Shown here: positions 36,301 through 43,850 of the stretch, piece after piece
Layout: the number at the start of each line of letters is the position of its first letter
How positions within the stretch are numbered: the first letter of the stretch is position 1
Assembly (NCBI RefSeq): GCF_020622355.1
Contig: NZ_WHVL01000004.1
Location: 124,001 to 188,000, forward strand
Source: Vreelandella malpeensis
Lineage (GTDB): Bacteria; Pseudomonadota; Gammaproteobacteria; Pseudomonadales; Halomonadaceae
DNA length: 64,000 nt
Direction: 5' to 3'
Position numbers and translations under genes: made by a program
Notes under the pieces: model-generated
What the model saw: only the letters and a program-made list of their open reading frames with translations
Told to the model about the DNA's origin: nothing
Databases searched by the model: none

Positions 36301-39300
36301 GCGCGATCCAGGTCCGCCAGTTCGACGCGGCGGGCAACGAAAGTGGTCTTGGTGAAGCCGGCGCGATCAGCGTCGTCGTTACACCGCCGAGCGCACCCGG
36401 CGTGAGCCCGGCCGGTATCGGCCCCATCACCAACGCCGCTGCCGTGGCGGTGGAGGGCATCCTCGACGGCGCCACCTGGGAATACACCCTGGACGGTGGT
36501 TCGAGCTGGCTGCTTGGCACCGGTGGCGGTTTCTCGCTCCCCGAAGGCAACTACGCGGCAGGAGAGGTGCGGGTGCGCCAGATCGACGGGGCAGGTAACG
36601 TCAGCGCCGCCACGCCGCTGGAGGCGATCATCATCGACTTGACACCGCCGGCTGCGCCTACCGCGACCCTCGTCGCCGGCAGCGCGATCACCAATGACGG
36701 CGCCGTCGAGGTGGGCGGACTCGAGCCCGGCGCCCGCTGGGAGGTCACTTTCGATGGCGGGGCGAGCTGGCAGGCGGGCGTCGGTACCGGCTTCGTTCTG
36801 GACGAGGGGGACTACGCCGCAGGCACTGTCCAGGTACGCCAGATCGACCTGGCCGGCAACGTCGGCGCCGCGGTCAATCTGGGAGCGGTGGTGATCGATA
36901 CCACGTCGCCGGTTGCACCCACGCTGGTGCTGGTCGATGACACCGGGCCGGTCGGTGACGGTGTTACCGCCGACGGCACCCTGCAGGTGGAAGGGTTGGA
37001 ACTTGGAGCAAGCTGGGAGTTCAGCCTGGATGGCGGTACCACCTGGCAGCGCGGTTCGGGGGATCGCTTTACCTTGCCAGAGGGGGCCTACGCCGATGGC
37101 GTGGTGCAGGTGCGTCAGTTCGACGTGGCGGGCAACGTGAGCCCGGAGGGCCTCTTCGGTCCGATCATCGTGAACCCAGAAGTGACCCCGCCTGAGGTGC
37201 CGAATGCGCCGACCACGCCTGGATTGAGCCTGGCGGTAGATACCGGGGCGCTGGATGGCATCACCAGCAACGGCCTCGTCAACGTGACTGGACTCCTCGA
37301 CGGCGCCACTTGGGAGTTCAGCCTGGATGGCGGCCAGAGCTGGCAGGCCGGCGTGGGTAACGGCTTCACGCTGGAGGAGGGCATCTACGCCGCGGGTCAG
37401 GTGCTCGTTCGCCAGAGCCTGAACGGGCTCACCAGCGGCACCTCGACGCTGGGCGCAGTCACCATCGATACCACCTTGCCTGACGCGCCGACAGTCGAGC
37501 TTGCCATCGATACCGGTACGCTCGACGGCGTCACCGCGAACGGCACCTTGATCATCGGCAACCTCGAGCCCGGCGCCCGCTGGCAGATCAGCCTGGATGG
37601 CGGTCTCTCGTGGCTCGAAGGTGCTGGCGAGCGCTTCATCCTGCCGCCAGGCAGCTACGCCCAGGGCGCGATTCAGGTGCGCCAGTTCGATGTAGCGGGC
37701 AACGTGAGTAGCCTTGGTGAGGCCGACGCGGTCAGCGTCGTCACCACGCCGCCCTTGACGCCCAGCGTGAGCCTGGTCGGTACCGGACCGATCACCAATC
37801 AGGCCGCCGTGGAGGTGAGCGGAATCGTTGATGGCGCCACCTGGGAGTATACCCTGGACGGTGGTGCGAGCTGGCTGCCGGGTAGCGGTGGCGGCTTCAC
37901 TCTTCCTGAAGACAGCTACGCGGCGGGCGATATCCGCGTGCGCCAGATCGATGGCGCGGGTAACGTGAGCGCTGCCGCGCCGCTCGAGGCCGTCACCATC
38001 GACCTGACCCCGCCGGCGGCGCCGAGCCTGACGCCTGCCATCGAGGGTGCGATCGTCAACGATGGTCGCATCGACGTGGGCGGTCTCGAACCCGGCGCGA
38101 CCTGGGAGGTCAGCCTGGATGGAGGTCAGAGCTGGCAGGCGGGCATCGGCGGTGGCTTCACGCTGCCGGATGGCGACTACGCGACGGGCGAGGTGCAGGT
38201 ACGCCAGATCGACCGCGCCGGCAACGTGGGCGCGGCAACGGAGCTCGAGGCTGTCCTGGTCGACGCCACGCCTCCCGCCGCGCCGATCATTGCCCTGGGC
38301 CTTGACGGCGACATCATCAACGACGCCGTCCTCGGGGTCTCGGGCATCGAGGCCGGGGCGAGCTGGGAGATCAGCTTGGATGGCGGACGCACCTGGCAAG
38401 CGGGCACCGGGGACAGCTTCACGCTGCCCGATGGCCGCTATGGAGTGAATGACATCCAGGTACGTCAGACCGATACCGCCGGCAACCTGAGCCCGGCAGC
38501 GGTGCTGGGGCCAGTGGTGATCGATACCCAGGCGCCTCTCGCCCCGACACTCGAGCTGGTCAACGACACCGGGGTCGTCGGCGACGGCATCACCGCCGAC
38601 GGCACCTTGCGCCTGGTGGGGCTGGAGCCGGGAGCGGGCTGGGAGTACAGCCTGGACGGGGGGCAAACCTGGCTCCCAGGTCAGAACGGTACCTTGGTCC
38701 TGCCCGAAGGGATCTACCAAGACGGGCAGATACAGGTTCGCCAGACGGACGCGGCGGGCAACCAGAGCCTAGAGGGAACGTTCGGGCCGATCACGGTCGA
38801 TCTCACCATCACGCCACCGGAAGAGCCGGACGCCCCGGCCACGCCGACCTTGAGCCTTGCGGTGGATACCGGGGTGGCGGACGGCATCACCAGCGACGGC
38901 ACCGTCGATGTGGGTGGGCTGGTTCCGGGTGCGGTGTGGGAGTTCAGTCTGGATGGCGGTGCCAGCTGGCAAACCGGTACAGGCGCAAGTTTCCTGTTGC
39001 CGGAAGGCGTCTATCCCGCCGGGCAGGTGCAGGTTCGCCAGAGCCTGGACGGCCTGACCAGCGGCACTCAAACCCTGGTAGCGGTCACGGTGGACCTGAC
39101 GCCGCCCGCCGCGCCCACCCTGACGCTGGTCACCGATACCGGCACCGTCACCGGGGTGACCAGCGACGGTACCGTGCGAATCGGTGGTCTTGAAGAGGGC
39201 GCACGCTGGGAGTTCAGCCTCGATGGTGGTACCACCTGGCAGGTGGGTAGCGGAGCCAGTTTCCTGCTGCCCGAAGGCGTTTACGCCGAAGGGCAGGTGC

Positions 39301-42300
39301 TGGCGCGCCAGTTCGATCTGGCGGGCAACGAAGGACCAGACAGTGCGCTTGCCCCGGTCACCGTGGATGTGACCAGCCCCGGCGGCGACGCCGGGTCGGA
39401 TGCGCCCTACATCGCACTGCCGGCGCTGGTACGCGGCTTCATCAATGCCGAGGCGGCCCAGGACGGGATCGAGCTCGGGGTCATGCTGACCGAAGGTACC
39501 CAGGCGGGCGATATCCTGACCGTCACCCTGACCGGAGGTACGCGACTGGAGTTCGATTATCTTCTGACCGCTGAGGACATCGCGGCGGGCATGATCGTGG
39601 TGGATCTGGCGTCGACTTACCCGGACGGTCGTTACAGCGTCTCTGCCGCCATCGTCGACGGTGCCGGTAACCGCTCCGCGGTTTCCAACGCCATCGGCTT
39701 CGAGCTCGATACCACGGCGCCGGACGCCACGACCACGGAGATTCGGGTCAACCCGATCACCGCGGACAACGTCATCAACCTGGTGGAGGCGGGACGCAGC
39801 GTCGAGATCTCCGGTCGCGTCGAAGGCGAGTATCGCTCCGGGGACCTGCTCAACGTCACGGTCAATGGGGTCGACTACAGCGTCAACGTGGGGGCCGGAG
39901 GCGCCTTCAGCGTCACGGTACTGGGCAGCCTGCTTGCCAGCGCCGTACCGCCGGTGGTGGCCTTCGAGCTGCTGGCTCGGGACGCCGCAGGCAACATCGG
40001 TGCCATCGAAACGAGCGTGGGCTATGCGGTCAATCTCGCCACGCCCACCATCACCATCGATCCGGTGACCGGTGACAACGTCATCAACGCACAGAACATC
40101 GCCAATGGGCTTCAGGTCACCGGTACCGTCGAGGGCGCCGCTGACGGGGCGACGGTCACGCTCTTCATTGGTGGCGCTTCTTTTGATGGCACGGTGCAGG
40201 CAGGCACCTGGAGCGTCAGGGCGCCGGCGGCGTTCCTGCGCGATCTTGAAAACGGCACCCTCGAGCTGTCGGCGCGGGTCGTCAACGAGGTCGGAAACCT
40301 GGGGCAGTCGGTGCCGGTCCAGGTACTGCTTGATACGGTTCGCCCGAGCGCCACCATCACCATTTCCGATACGCTGATCGGCGGTGGCGAGACGGCGCTG
40401 GTCACCTTCACCTTCAGCGAGGCGGTGACGGACTTCACGCTGAGCGACGTGCAGGTCACCGGGGGCAGCCTCGTCGACCTGAGCACCACCAACGGCATCA
40501 CTTGGACCGCCAGCTTCCAGCCCGGTACCGCCTCGGGTCAGGCCAGCATCACGCTACCCGGCGGCAGCTACACCGATGTGGCGGGTAACCTCGGCAGTCC
40601 GGCCAGCATTGGCGGCATCACTGTGGACATCGACCCGCCCACCCTGACCTCGATCACCTTCGCCGTCGGCGGGCGGCCCCTGACCTCGGCGGAGAGCACC
40701 ACCGTGACCTTCGCCTTCAGCGAAGCGGTCACCGGCCTCACCCTGGACGACTTCGCCGTGACCGGCGGGCGGCTGACCAACCTGACCAGCCTCAACGGCG
40801 GCTCCACCTGGACCGCCACGTTCCGGCCCGACGGCCTGGCGAGTTCGGCCTCCGTCTCCCTGGCCAGCGGAAGCTTTACCGATCTCGCCGGAAACCCAGG
40901 GGTAGGCGGCGTGAGTCCGACCCTTCCGATCACCATCTTGCAACCCGTACTGTCGATCGCGGCCTCGGAAGATGGCTGGATCAACGGACTCGAGGCAGTG
41001 GGAGCCGAGGTACAGATCGGCTTCGGTGGCCTGCCCGTCGCGGCGGGGGACATCGTCACGCTTAACGTCTTCGCCCGCGCGGGCGGCGGCCTGGCGGTCG
41101 GTAGCACCATCGCCACGCTCACCTACGCCTTGACCACCACGGACGTGGCCAACGGCTATGCGCGGTTCCCGCTGGACATCGCCACGGAGTATACCTTCCA
41201 GCCCGCCGGCGCGCGGGTAAGCATCGGGGGAAGCGCGCTGTCTCAGGAGGTCGATTTCGTGCTCGATACCGTGCCGCCGGGCCGCGCGGTGGCCGACGGT
41301 ACCGAGGTGGCGGGCAACGGTATCCTGATCGATACCCTGCTCAACCCCGGTGAAGGCATTCGCCTGCGCATCGAGGACGAGACGGATACGCTGCGCATAC
41401 TCGATACCCGCGACTACCCAGGACTGCTGACTCAGAACGCCACTGGGCAGTACGAGCTCAACCTGTTCGTGCTGGCGCTCAACCTGCAGCAACTGCTGGG
41501 CAATGACCTGGAGGGACTGCTCGATCTTCGAAGCCTCGATCTGCAGCTTTCAAGCTTTGATCGTGCTGGCAACGAGAGCGACATCGTCACCTTGACCGAT
41601 GTCAACCTGCTGGGGCCGGTCGTCTCGCTGGTCGACTTCACCGGATCGCTGGTCGGCGTGACCGACCCGGGGGCGTCGGTCGCGGTCACCGTGCGGCTGG
41701 GCGGCGTGACCCAGACCGTTACCGTCGGCTCCGATACCAACGGCGCTTTCGCCATCGATCTTCTGGCCAATCCGCGCCTGAACTTCAGCCTCGATGATCT
41801 ACTGCGTGCTTCGGTCACGGCGGTCGCCACCGATGCCCAGGGCAACCGAAGCTTCGCCCCGGTCACGGTCAACCTGGTGGATCTACTGCCGGTACCCCTT
41901 TCCACGCTCGACCTGAGCCCGATCACCAACCTGGTGGTAGGCGGCTCCGGGGCCGTGGCGGCGCTGACCAACATCGTGCTGCCGGTGGGCAGCGAGCTCA
42001 CCGCCACCCTGGAGATCGGAGGGCTCGGCACGGTGAGCGTTCCGGTGACGAGTGGCCCGGGAGGCGCGCTTTCGCTCAACCTGGGCGCGGCACTCACCTC
42101 GGCCGTGGGCACGTTCAACCTGCTGGGCGGAGTGGCCGGGCTTCTCACCGGGCGTGGAGCCACCCTGACCCTCGAGTACACCTCGCCGCAGGGGGTCGTG
42201 GGCACCACGGAGGTGGCGCTGCTGGGCAACGCGCTGGCCTCGCTGACCTTCGGTGCCGTGCGCGAGACCGTCGTCAATGGTACCGAACAGGCGGACGTGC

Positions 42301-43850
42301 TCATCGTCGGCGCCGGTCAATCGGTCCAGGCGCTGGGGGGTAACGATCTCATCGTGCTGAGAAGCGATGCCTTCGCCAGCATCGATGGGGGGGCCGGTTT
42401 CAACACCCTGCTCGTTGAAGGGCGCCAGACCCTGGATCTGGCGGACTTCGCCCGCATGAGCAACATTCAGCGGGTCAACCTAGGCAGCACGGGCAGTACC
42501 GTGCAGCTGAACGCCGCCACTGCCAGCGCGCTTGCCGGGGAGGGCGACACGCTCCAGATCGTGGGAGGGACCAGCAACAGCCTGGTCATCTCCGGGGCCG
42601 CGGCCTCGGCGGGCACGACGGTCATCGATGGCGTGACCTATCGCCTGATTCAACTGGGCGATACGACGCTCGCGGTCAACCAGGGCATTGCACTGGATTT
42701 CGTGCCCACCATCAACCAGACCGCCGGCTACATCGTCAGCGGCGGCGGCGAAGCGGGGGTCGCGGTAGCTGTGCAGGTCGGCAGTACCACCTACAACACC
42801 CGGGTGAACGAGGAGGGCGAGTGGCGACTGGTTCTCAACCAGCCCGCCGCCGCCGGTAGCCAGATTCGCGCCGTGGTGGGGGGTGACACTACCGAGACCG
42901 TCAGCGTGCCAACGCCGGTGGCGGCACCTACCGGCCTCTCGATTCGTACGCCACCGCTGTTGGGCTTGCTGGCCTCCTTCCTGGAAGGCAGCGCGGTCGG
43001 CGCCCAGACGATTCGACTGGATGTCTACCAGGATGACCTCTTCTCGTCGCTGCGCAGCAGTACCATCAACGTCAACGCGAACGGCACGTTCTCGGTGGGC
43101 ACGACGGTGCTGAGCAACCTGCTCAATAGTGCAACGTCACTGCTGGTGGGAGGCGAGGGAGTGAACGTCGGCTTCACCGCCGTGCGCAGCGATGGCTCGC
43201 ACAGCACCACCGAAGTGGTCAATTTCGGATCGGCGGAGTCGGTCTTCACCAATCCGGTGGGGGCCATCACCTCGACGCTGGGAGGGGTGATCGGCGGAGC
43301 ACTCGGCAGCAACAATGCGCTGCCGGTCACGCGCTCGTTCTACGATGGCAGCGATCGCGCCGACCTCGTGCAAGGCAGCGCGCGGGATCAGGTCTTCACC
43401 ACCGATGACGGCAACGACGTGGTGATCAGCGTGGGCGGGCGAGACGTCATCAATACCGGCGACGGCGACGACGTCATCGTGCTGCGCAATACCCAGTTCG
43501 CCAGCATCGACGGCGGGGATGGCTTCGACATCGTGGCGCTGGGGGCGGGTATCAACCTCAACCTCACCAGCACGACCGTAGGCGATATCAACAATATCGA
43601 ACGCATCGCGCTCGGCAAGGGCAACGGCGCCAATCGACTAACGTTGAATAGAAGCGCCCTTGTCGAGCTGACCGATGATGATAACGTTCTACAGGTCACC
43701 GGTGACAGTCAGGACCGTGTCGATCTGACCGGGGGCAACTGGACGCGAGCAGCGACGCAGACGGTGGATGGCGTGGTATTCAACGAGTACGTCAACCAGG
43801 GGGCCGTGCTGTTCATCGAGCAGGGAATCAGCGTGGTGGAGGTGACTTGA
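27372..43850 (+). CDS. Giant type I-secreted biofilm adhesin (BapA/LapA-like)
   Basis: A 5,492-residue protein. Residues 1-150 resemble the BapA prefix domain (VLSRPSQVLLQVAPEDIAS, then RDGNDLVIELTNGETLRV) and should stay in or near the outer membrane. A Pro/Asp/Glu linker with six nine-residue repeats covers about 198-251. From about 258 to 4003 run 41 Ig-like repeats of about 85-95 residues, each with W-E-x-S-L-D-G-G and an A-G-N-x-S turn. Residues 4010-4550 hold other Ig-like folds (DNVIN and FTFSEAV types). Two RTX-like calcium-binding clusters lie near 4985 and 5345, and the last 100 residues are the expected secretion signal. The exporter genes follow directly. No LapG-type TAAG cleavage motif was noticed. 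Confidence 0.93.
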   Translation: MSYQAKVASLESDVTAVSAFDFDTNIVLSRPSQVLLQVAPEDIASMLRDGNDLVIELTNGETLRVIGFYADVPGQSPSELYLTGEEDQLIPVELNTLSNGTVVFAASYPEAEYAGFEQGREKGAIYMDDLVPALALGGLGAAAIGLARGSSSSSDSPASPPVDEGEEGVADPVEPDDPIEDGEGEPEIPGEPEDPDVPGDPDDPEEPGDPEDPEEPGDPDDPEEPGDPDDPEEPGDPDDPEEPGDPDDPEEPGDPTPPPTPTLTLVNDTGISDNDGITRDGTVQVGGLVDGGGWEYSLDGGQTWRAGEGESFVVPEGTYPAGQVQVRQRDSDGNPSEAARLGSLVVDTTAPEAPTLTLANDTGEVDGVTTDGTMLVGNLEPNLRWEFSLDGGQSWQAGTGDRFILPEGEYAAGQIQVRQTDAAGNVSDVTEFGPLTVDLVIVDPDDPALPAIPTLALLDDTGSSDSDGITSNGIVVVGGLVEGGTWEYSLDGGASWQVGSGDRFTLAEGEYAAGQVLVRQSDADGNTSGTRALGAVVIDQTPPEAPTLALANDVGAPDGVTSNGTIIVSNLEPGARWEFSLDGGQSWQAGSGDRFILAEGVYTSGQVQVRQSDSAGNVSPAGELGAVTIDPDLSEPGTPDVPAAPTLSLGNDTGEIDGITRDGTVNVGGLEPGNRWEFSLDGGATWTAGQGDRFVLPEGEYGQGQVQVRQIDPAGNTSPAGVLAPVVVDTTAPQAPTLTLENDTGEVDGITSDGSVVVGDLEPGARWEYSIDGGASWIVGEGGAFTLSEGAYAAGQVLVRQFDVAGNESATTHLGAVIVDTTAPGAPSLTPSGVVDGVTTDGTVRVGNLEPGSAWEFSLDGGATWLRGSGDRFILGEGNYLAGQVQARQVDAAGNIGAVTELGAIRIDLIIEDPDDPARPPIPTLALANDTGEADGITSDGTILVGGLVQGGTWEFSLDGGNTWQAGSGDRFVLAEGDYAAGEVLVRQSDANGVTSGTRTVGSVIVDTTAPDAPSVALDNDTGTLDGITADGTVVIGGLEPGARWEVSLDGGVSWQRGVGDRFILAEGDYIEGLVQVRQVDRAGNVSAPVELGPVTVDLTAPQAPTLVLDGLDAGITNETLVTVGNLEAGARWEFSLDGGASWTVGTGTSFSLPEGTFGLDQVQVRQTDGAGNVSPVTALAPVVIDVTPPAAPDISLVADSAITNDATVSVEGLEERGRWEYSLNGGVSWIVGVGDSFELPEGRYAAGQILARQIDAAGNVGAVANLGAVEIDITPPPAPLLTLNDTGDDGVTADGTVLVGNLEPTARWEISLDGGVTWQPGTGDRFILAEGSYPEGAVQVRQVDAAGNVSGVAGLGPITVDLTIDPPTDPAAPDTPTLALVLDTGSLDGVTSNPGVQVNGVVPGNTWEFSLDGGTTWQTGQGDGFTLAEGTYTAGQVLVRQTSPEGVTSGTSTLGAVTIDLTAPVTPSVTLVVDTGGIDGITRDGTLAIGNLDPNAFWEISLDGGATWQRGTGDRFVLSEGEYPAGAIQVRQTDGAGNVSTITPLGAVTVVTQPPQAPIVERLGDDITRDGTLTVEGLQPGATWQVSLDRGQSWQTVSGDRFVLPEGNYGAGQVQVRQIDGAGNVSAPALVEAVIVDTTAPPAPTATLGGTGAITNVAILEIGNLEAGAIWEISVDGGRTWITGEGTRFELADGEYAAGQIQVRQTDTAGNVGKPLALGAVIIDTLAPGAPSLTLANDTGTPGDGITADGTLVVGNLEAGAYWEVSFDGGMSWQRGAGDRFVLKEGTYPEGEVQVRQVDAAGNRSEAARLGPVTVDLTVTPPEDPEAPATPSLSLELDSGELDGISNDGNILVGGLAFGATWQFSLNGGVSWLRGMGSGFTLPEGSYAAGQILVRQFDASGRVSGTSTLGAITIDTTPPEAPTVSLVNDNGDIPGLTNDGTLRLGNLETGARWEISLNGGTTWLMVTGERYILPEGSYAAGAIQVRQTDGAGNVSEVARLGAITVDTTLPDAPVIELLGGEITNDGIVTVGGIEENARWEYSLDGGATWISGRGTSFTLGEGRYGAGTIQVRQIDGAGNVSPSAVLEGVVIDLTPPAAPSVALVADSAITNDGTVEVSGLEPGASWEYSLDGGVTWQAGSGERFVLPEGDYAAGDVQVRQIDLAGNAGASVNLGAVVIDTTPPGVPALALADDTGTPGDGITVDGTVIVTGLEAGANWQFSLDGGVTWQQGLGDRFILPEGSYASGVVQVRQFDVAGNVSPVAEFGPITVDREVTAPEEPGAPATPTLSLAVDTGASDGITSNGEVEVAGLIGGATWEYSLDGGLNWLTGSGTTFTLEEGDYAAGQVLVRQTLDGLTSGTSTLGAVTIDTTVPEAPTVTLAVDTGTLDGITANGTLIIGNLEPGARWEISLNGGVSWLQGAGERFILPAGSYAAGAIQVRQFDVAGNVSGLAEAGAISVVITPPAAPTPSRAGGPVSNETTVDVDGITEGATWEYTLDGGQTWLPGTGESFTLPEGNYAAGDIRVRQTDGAGNVSVGAPLGAVVIDLTPPAAPTLTLSGEPPITNDGRIDVGGLEPGASWEYSLDGGASWQLGIGTGFTLPEGVYAAEAILVRQTDAAGNLGPEAALEPVTIDITPPAAPAAALVADRAITKDGRVEVSDLEPGASWEVSLDGGVTWQAGAGTGFTLIDGDYATGDVRVRQIDSAGNTGPSVGLGAVVIDTLEPDAPTLVLVNDTGIVGDGLTADGTLRVQGLEPGANWEFSLDGGTTWQRGSGDRFTLPEGVYEGGAVQVRQFDVAGNVSPAAEFGPIIVTGEITEPQTPDAPATPTLSLAVDTGAQDGITSNGVVNVAGLIEGATWEVSLDGGLSWLTGSGTTFTLDEGTYAAGQVLVRQTLDGLTSGTSTLGAVTIDTTAPQAPTVTLALDTGTLDGITADGTLLVGNLEPGAYWEISLDGGATWLEGFGDRFILPPGSYAAGAIQVRQFDAAGNESGLGEAGAISVVVTPPSAPGVSPAGIGPITNAAAVAVEGILDGATWEYTLDGGSSWLLGTGGGFSLPEGNYAAGEVRVRQIDGAGNVSAATPLEAIIIDLTPPAAPTATLVAGSAITNDGAVEVGGLEPGARWEVTFDGGASWQAGVGTGFVLDEGDYAAGTVQVRQIDLAGNVGAAVNLGAVVIDTTSPVAPTLVLVDDTGPVGDGVTADGTLQVEGLELGASWEFSLDGGTTWQRGSGDRFTLPEGAYADGVVQVRQFDVAGNVSPEGLFGPIIVNPEVTPPEVPNAPTTPGLSLAVDTGALDGITSNGLVNVTGLLDGATWEFSLDGGQSWQAGVGNGFTLEEGIYAAGQVLVRQSLNGLTSGTSTLGAVTIDTTLPDAPTVELAIDTGTLDGVTANGTLIIGNLEPGARWQISLDGGLSWLEGAGERFILPPGSYAQGAIQVRQFDVAGNVSSLGEADAVSVVTTPPLTPSVSLVGTGPITNQAAVEVSGIVDGATWEYTLDGGASWLPGSGGGFTLPEDSYAAGDIRVRQIDGAGNVSAAAPLEAVTIDLTPPAAPSLTPAIEGAIVNDGRIDVGGLEPGATWEVSLDGGQSWQAGIGGGFTLPDGDYATGEVQVRQIDRAGNVGAATELEAVLVDATPPAAPIIALGLDGDIINDAVLGVSGIEAGASWEISLDGGRTWQAGTGDSFTLPDGRYGVNDIQVRQTDTAGNLSPAAVLGPVVIDTQAPLAPTLELVNDTGVVGDGITADGTLRLVGLEPGAGWEYSLDGGQTWLPGQNGTLVLPEGIYQDGQIQVRQTDAAGNQSLEGTFGPITVDLTITPPEEPDAPATPTLSLAVDTGVADGITSDGTVDVGGLVPGAVWEFSLDGGASWQTGTGASFLLPEGVYPAGQVQVRQSLDGLTSGTQTLVAVTVDLTPPAAPTLTLVTDTGTVTGVTSDGTVRIGGLEEGARWEFSLDGGTTWQVGSGASFLLPEGVYAEGQVLARQFDLAGNEGPDSALAPVTVDVTSPGGDAGSDAPYIALPALVRGFINAEAAQDGIELGVMLTEGTQAGDILTVTLTGGTRLEFDYLLTAEDIAAGMIVVDLASTYPDGRYSVSAAIVDGAGNRSAVSNAIGFELDTTAPDATTTEIRVNPITADNVINLVEAGRSVEISGRVEGEYRSGDLLNVTVNGVDYSVNVGAGGAFSVTVLGSLLASAVPPVVAFELLARDAAGNIGAIETSVGYAVNLATPTITIDPVTGDNVINAQNIANGLQVTGTVEGAADGATVTLFIGGASFDGTVQAGTWSVRAPAAFLRDLENGTLELSARVVNEVGNLGQSVPVQVLLDTVRPSATITISDTLIGGGETALVTFTFSEAVTDFTLSDVQVTGGSLVDLSTTNGITWTASFQPGTASGQASITLPGGSYTDVAGNLGSPASIGGITVDIDPPTLTSITFAVGGRPLTSAESTTVTFAFSEAVTGLTLDDFAVTGGRLTNLTSLNGGSTWTATFRPDGLASSASVSLASGSFTDLAGNPGVGGVSPTLPITILQPVLSIAASEDGWINGLEAVGAEVQIGFGGLPVAAGDIVTLNVFARAGGGLAVGSTIATLTYALTTTDVANGYARFPLDIATEYTFQPAGARVSIGGSALSQEVDFVLDTVPPGRAVADGTEVAGNGILIDTLLNPGEGIRLRIEDETDTLRILDTRDYPGLLTQNATGQYELNLFVLALNLQQLLGNDLEGLLDLRSLDLQLSSFDRAGNESDIVTLTDVNLLGPVVSLVDFTGSLVGVTDPGASVAVTVRLGGVTQTVTVGSDTNGAFAIDLLANPRLNFSLDDLLRASVTAVATDAQGNRSFAPVTVNLVDLLPVPLSTLDLSPITNLVVGGSGAVAALTNIVLPVGSELTATLEIGGLGTVSVPVTSGPGGALSLNLGAALTSAVGTFNLLGGVAGLLTGRGATLTLEYTSPQGVVGTTEVALLGNALASLTFGAVRETVVNGTEQADVLIVGAGQSVQALGGNDLIVLRSDAFASIDGGAGFNTLLVEGRQTLDLADFARMSNIQRVNLGSTGSTVQLNAATASALAGEGDTLQIVGGTSNSLVISGAAASAGTTVIDGVTYRLIQLGDTTLAVNQGIALDFVPTINQTAGYIVSGGGEAGVAVAVQVGSTTYNTRVNEEGEWRLVLNQPAAAGSQIRAVVGGDTTETVSVPTPVAAPTGLSIRTPPLLGLLASFLEGSAVGAQTIRLDVYQDDLFSSLRSSTINVNANGTFSVGTTVLSNLLNSATSLLVGGEGVNVGFTAVRSDGSHSTTEVVNFGSAESVFTNPVGAITSTLGGVIGGALGSNNALPVTRSFYDGSDRADLVQGSARDQVFTTDDGNDVVISVGGRDVINTGDGDDVIVLRNTQFASIDGGDGFDIVALGAGINLNLTSTTVGDINNIERIALGKGNGANRLTLNRSALVELTDDDNVLQVTGDSQDRVDLTGGNWTRAATQTVDGVVFNEYVNQGAVLFIEQGISVVEVT
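27963..28124 (+). repeat. Six tandem 27-bp repeats coding for the PGDPDDPEE linker
   Basis: Six units of nine codons, PGDPDDPEE or PGDPEDPEE, are followed by a partial seventh. The units differ mainly at third codon positions, so the protein repeat is preserved while the DNA has drifted. It encodes a stiff acidic spacer between the anchor part and the Ig repeats. Confidence 0.9.
28144..39380 (+). repeat. 41 Ig-like repeats in the adhesin, with higher-order periodicity
   Basis: Forty-one copies of the W-E-x-S-L-D-G-G unit can be counted. Repeats 3, 5, 8, 13, 18, 23, 29, 34 and 40 are preceded by a distinct linker (for example TPPEEPDAPATPTLSLAVD) instead of the usual DTTPPxAP. From repeat 8 onward this linker recurs every five or six repeats, which points to duplication of blocks about 1.3-1.7 kb long. 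Confidence 0.88.

Noticed and set aside
28144..39380. CRISPR array or satellite DNA
   Set aside because: Periodicity is about 260-280 bp, in frame, with diverged units, and encodes Ig-like domains; there are no short exact repeats with unique spacers.
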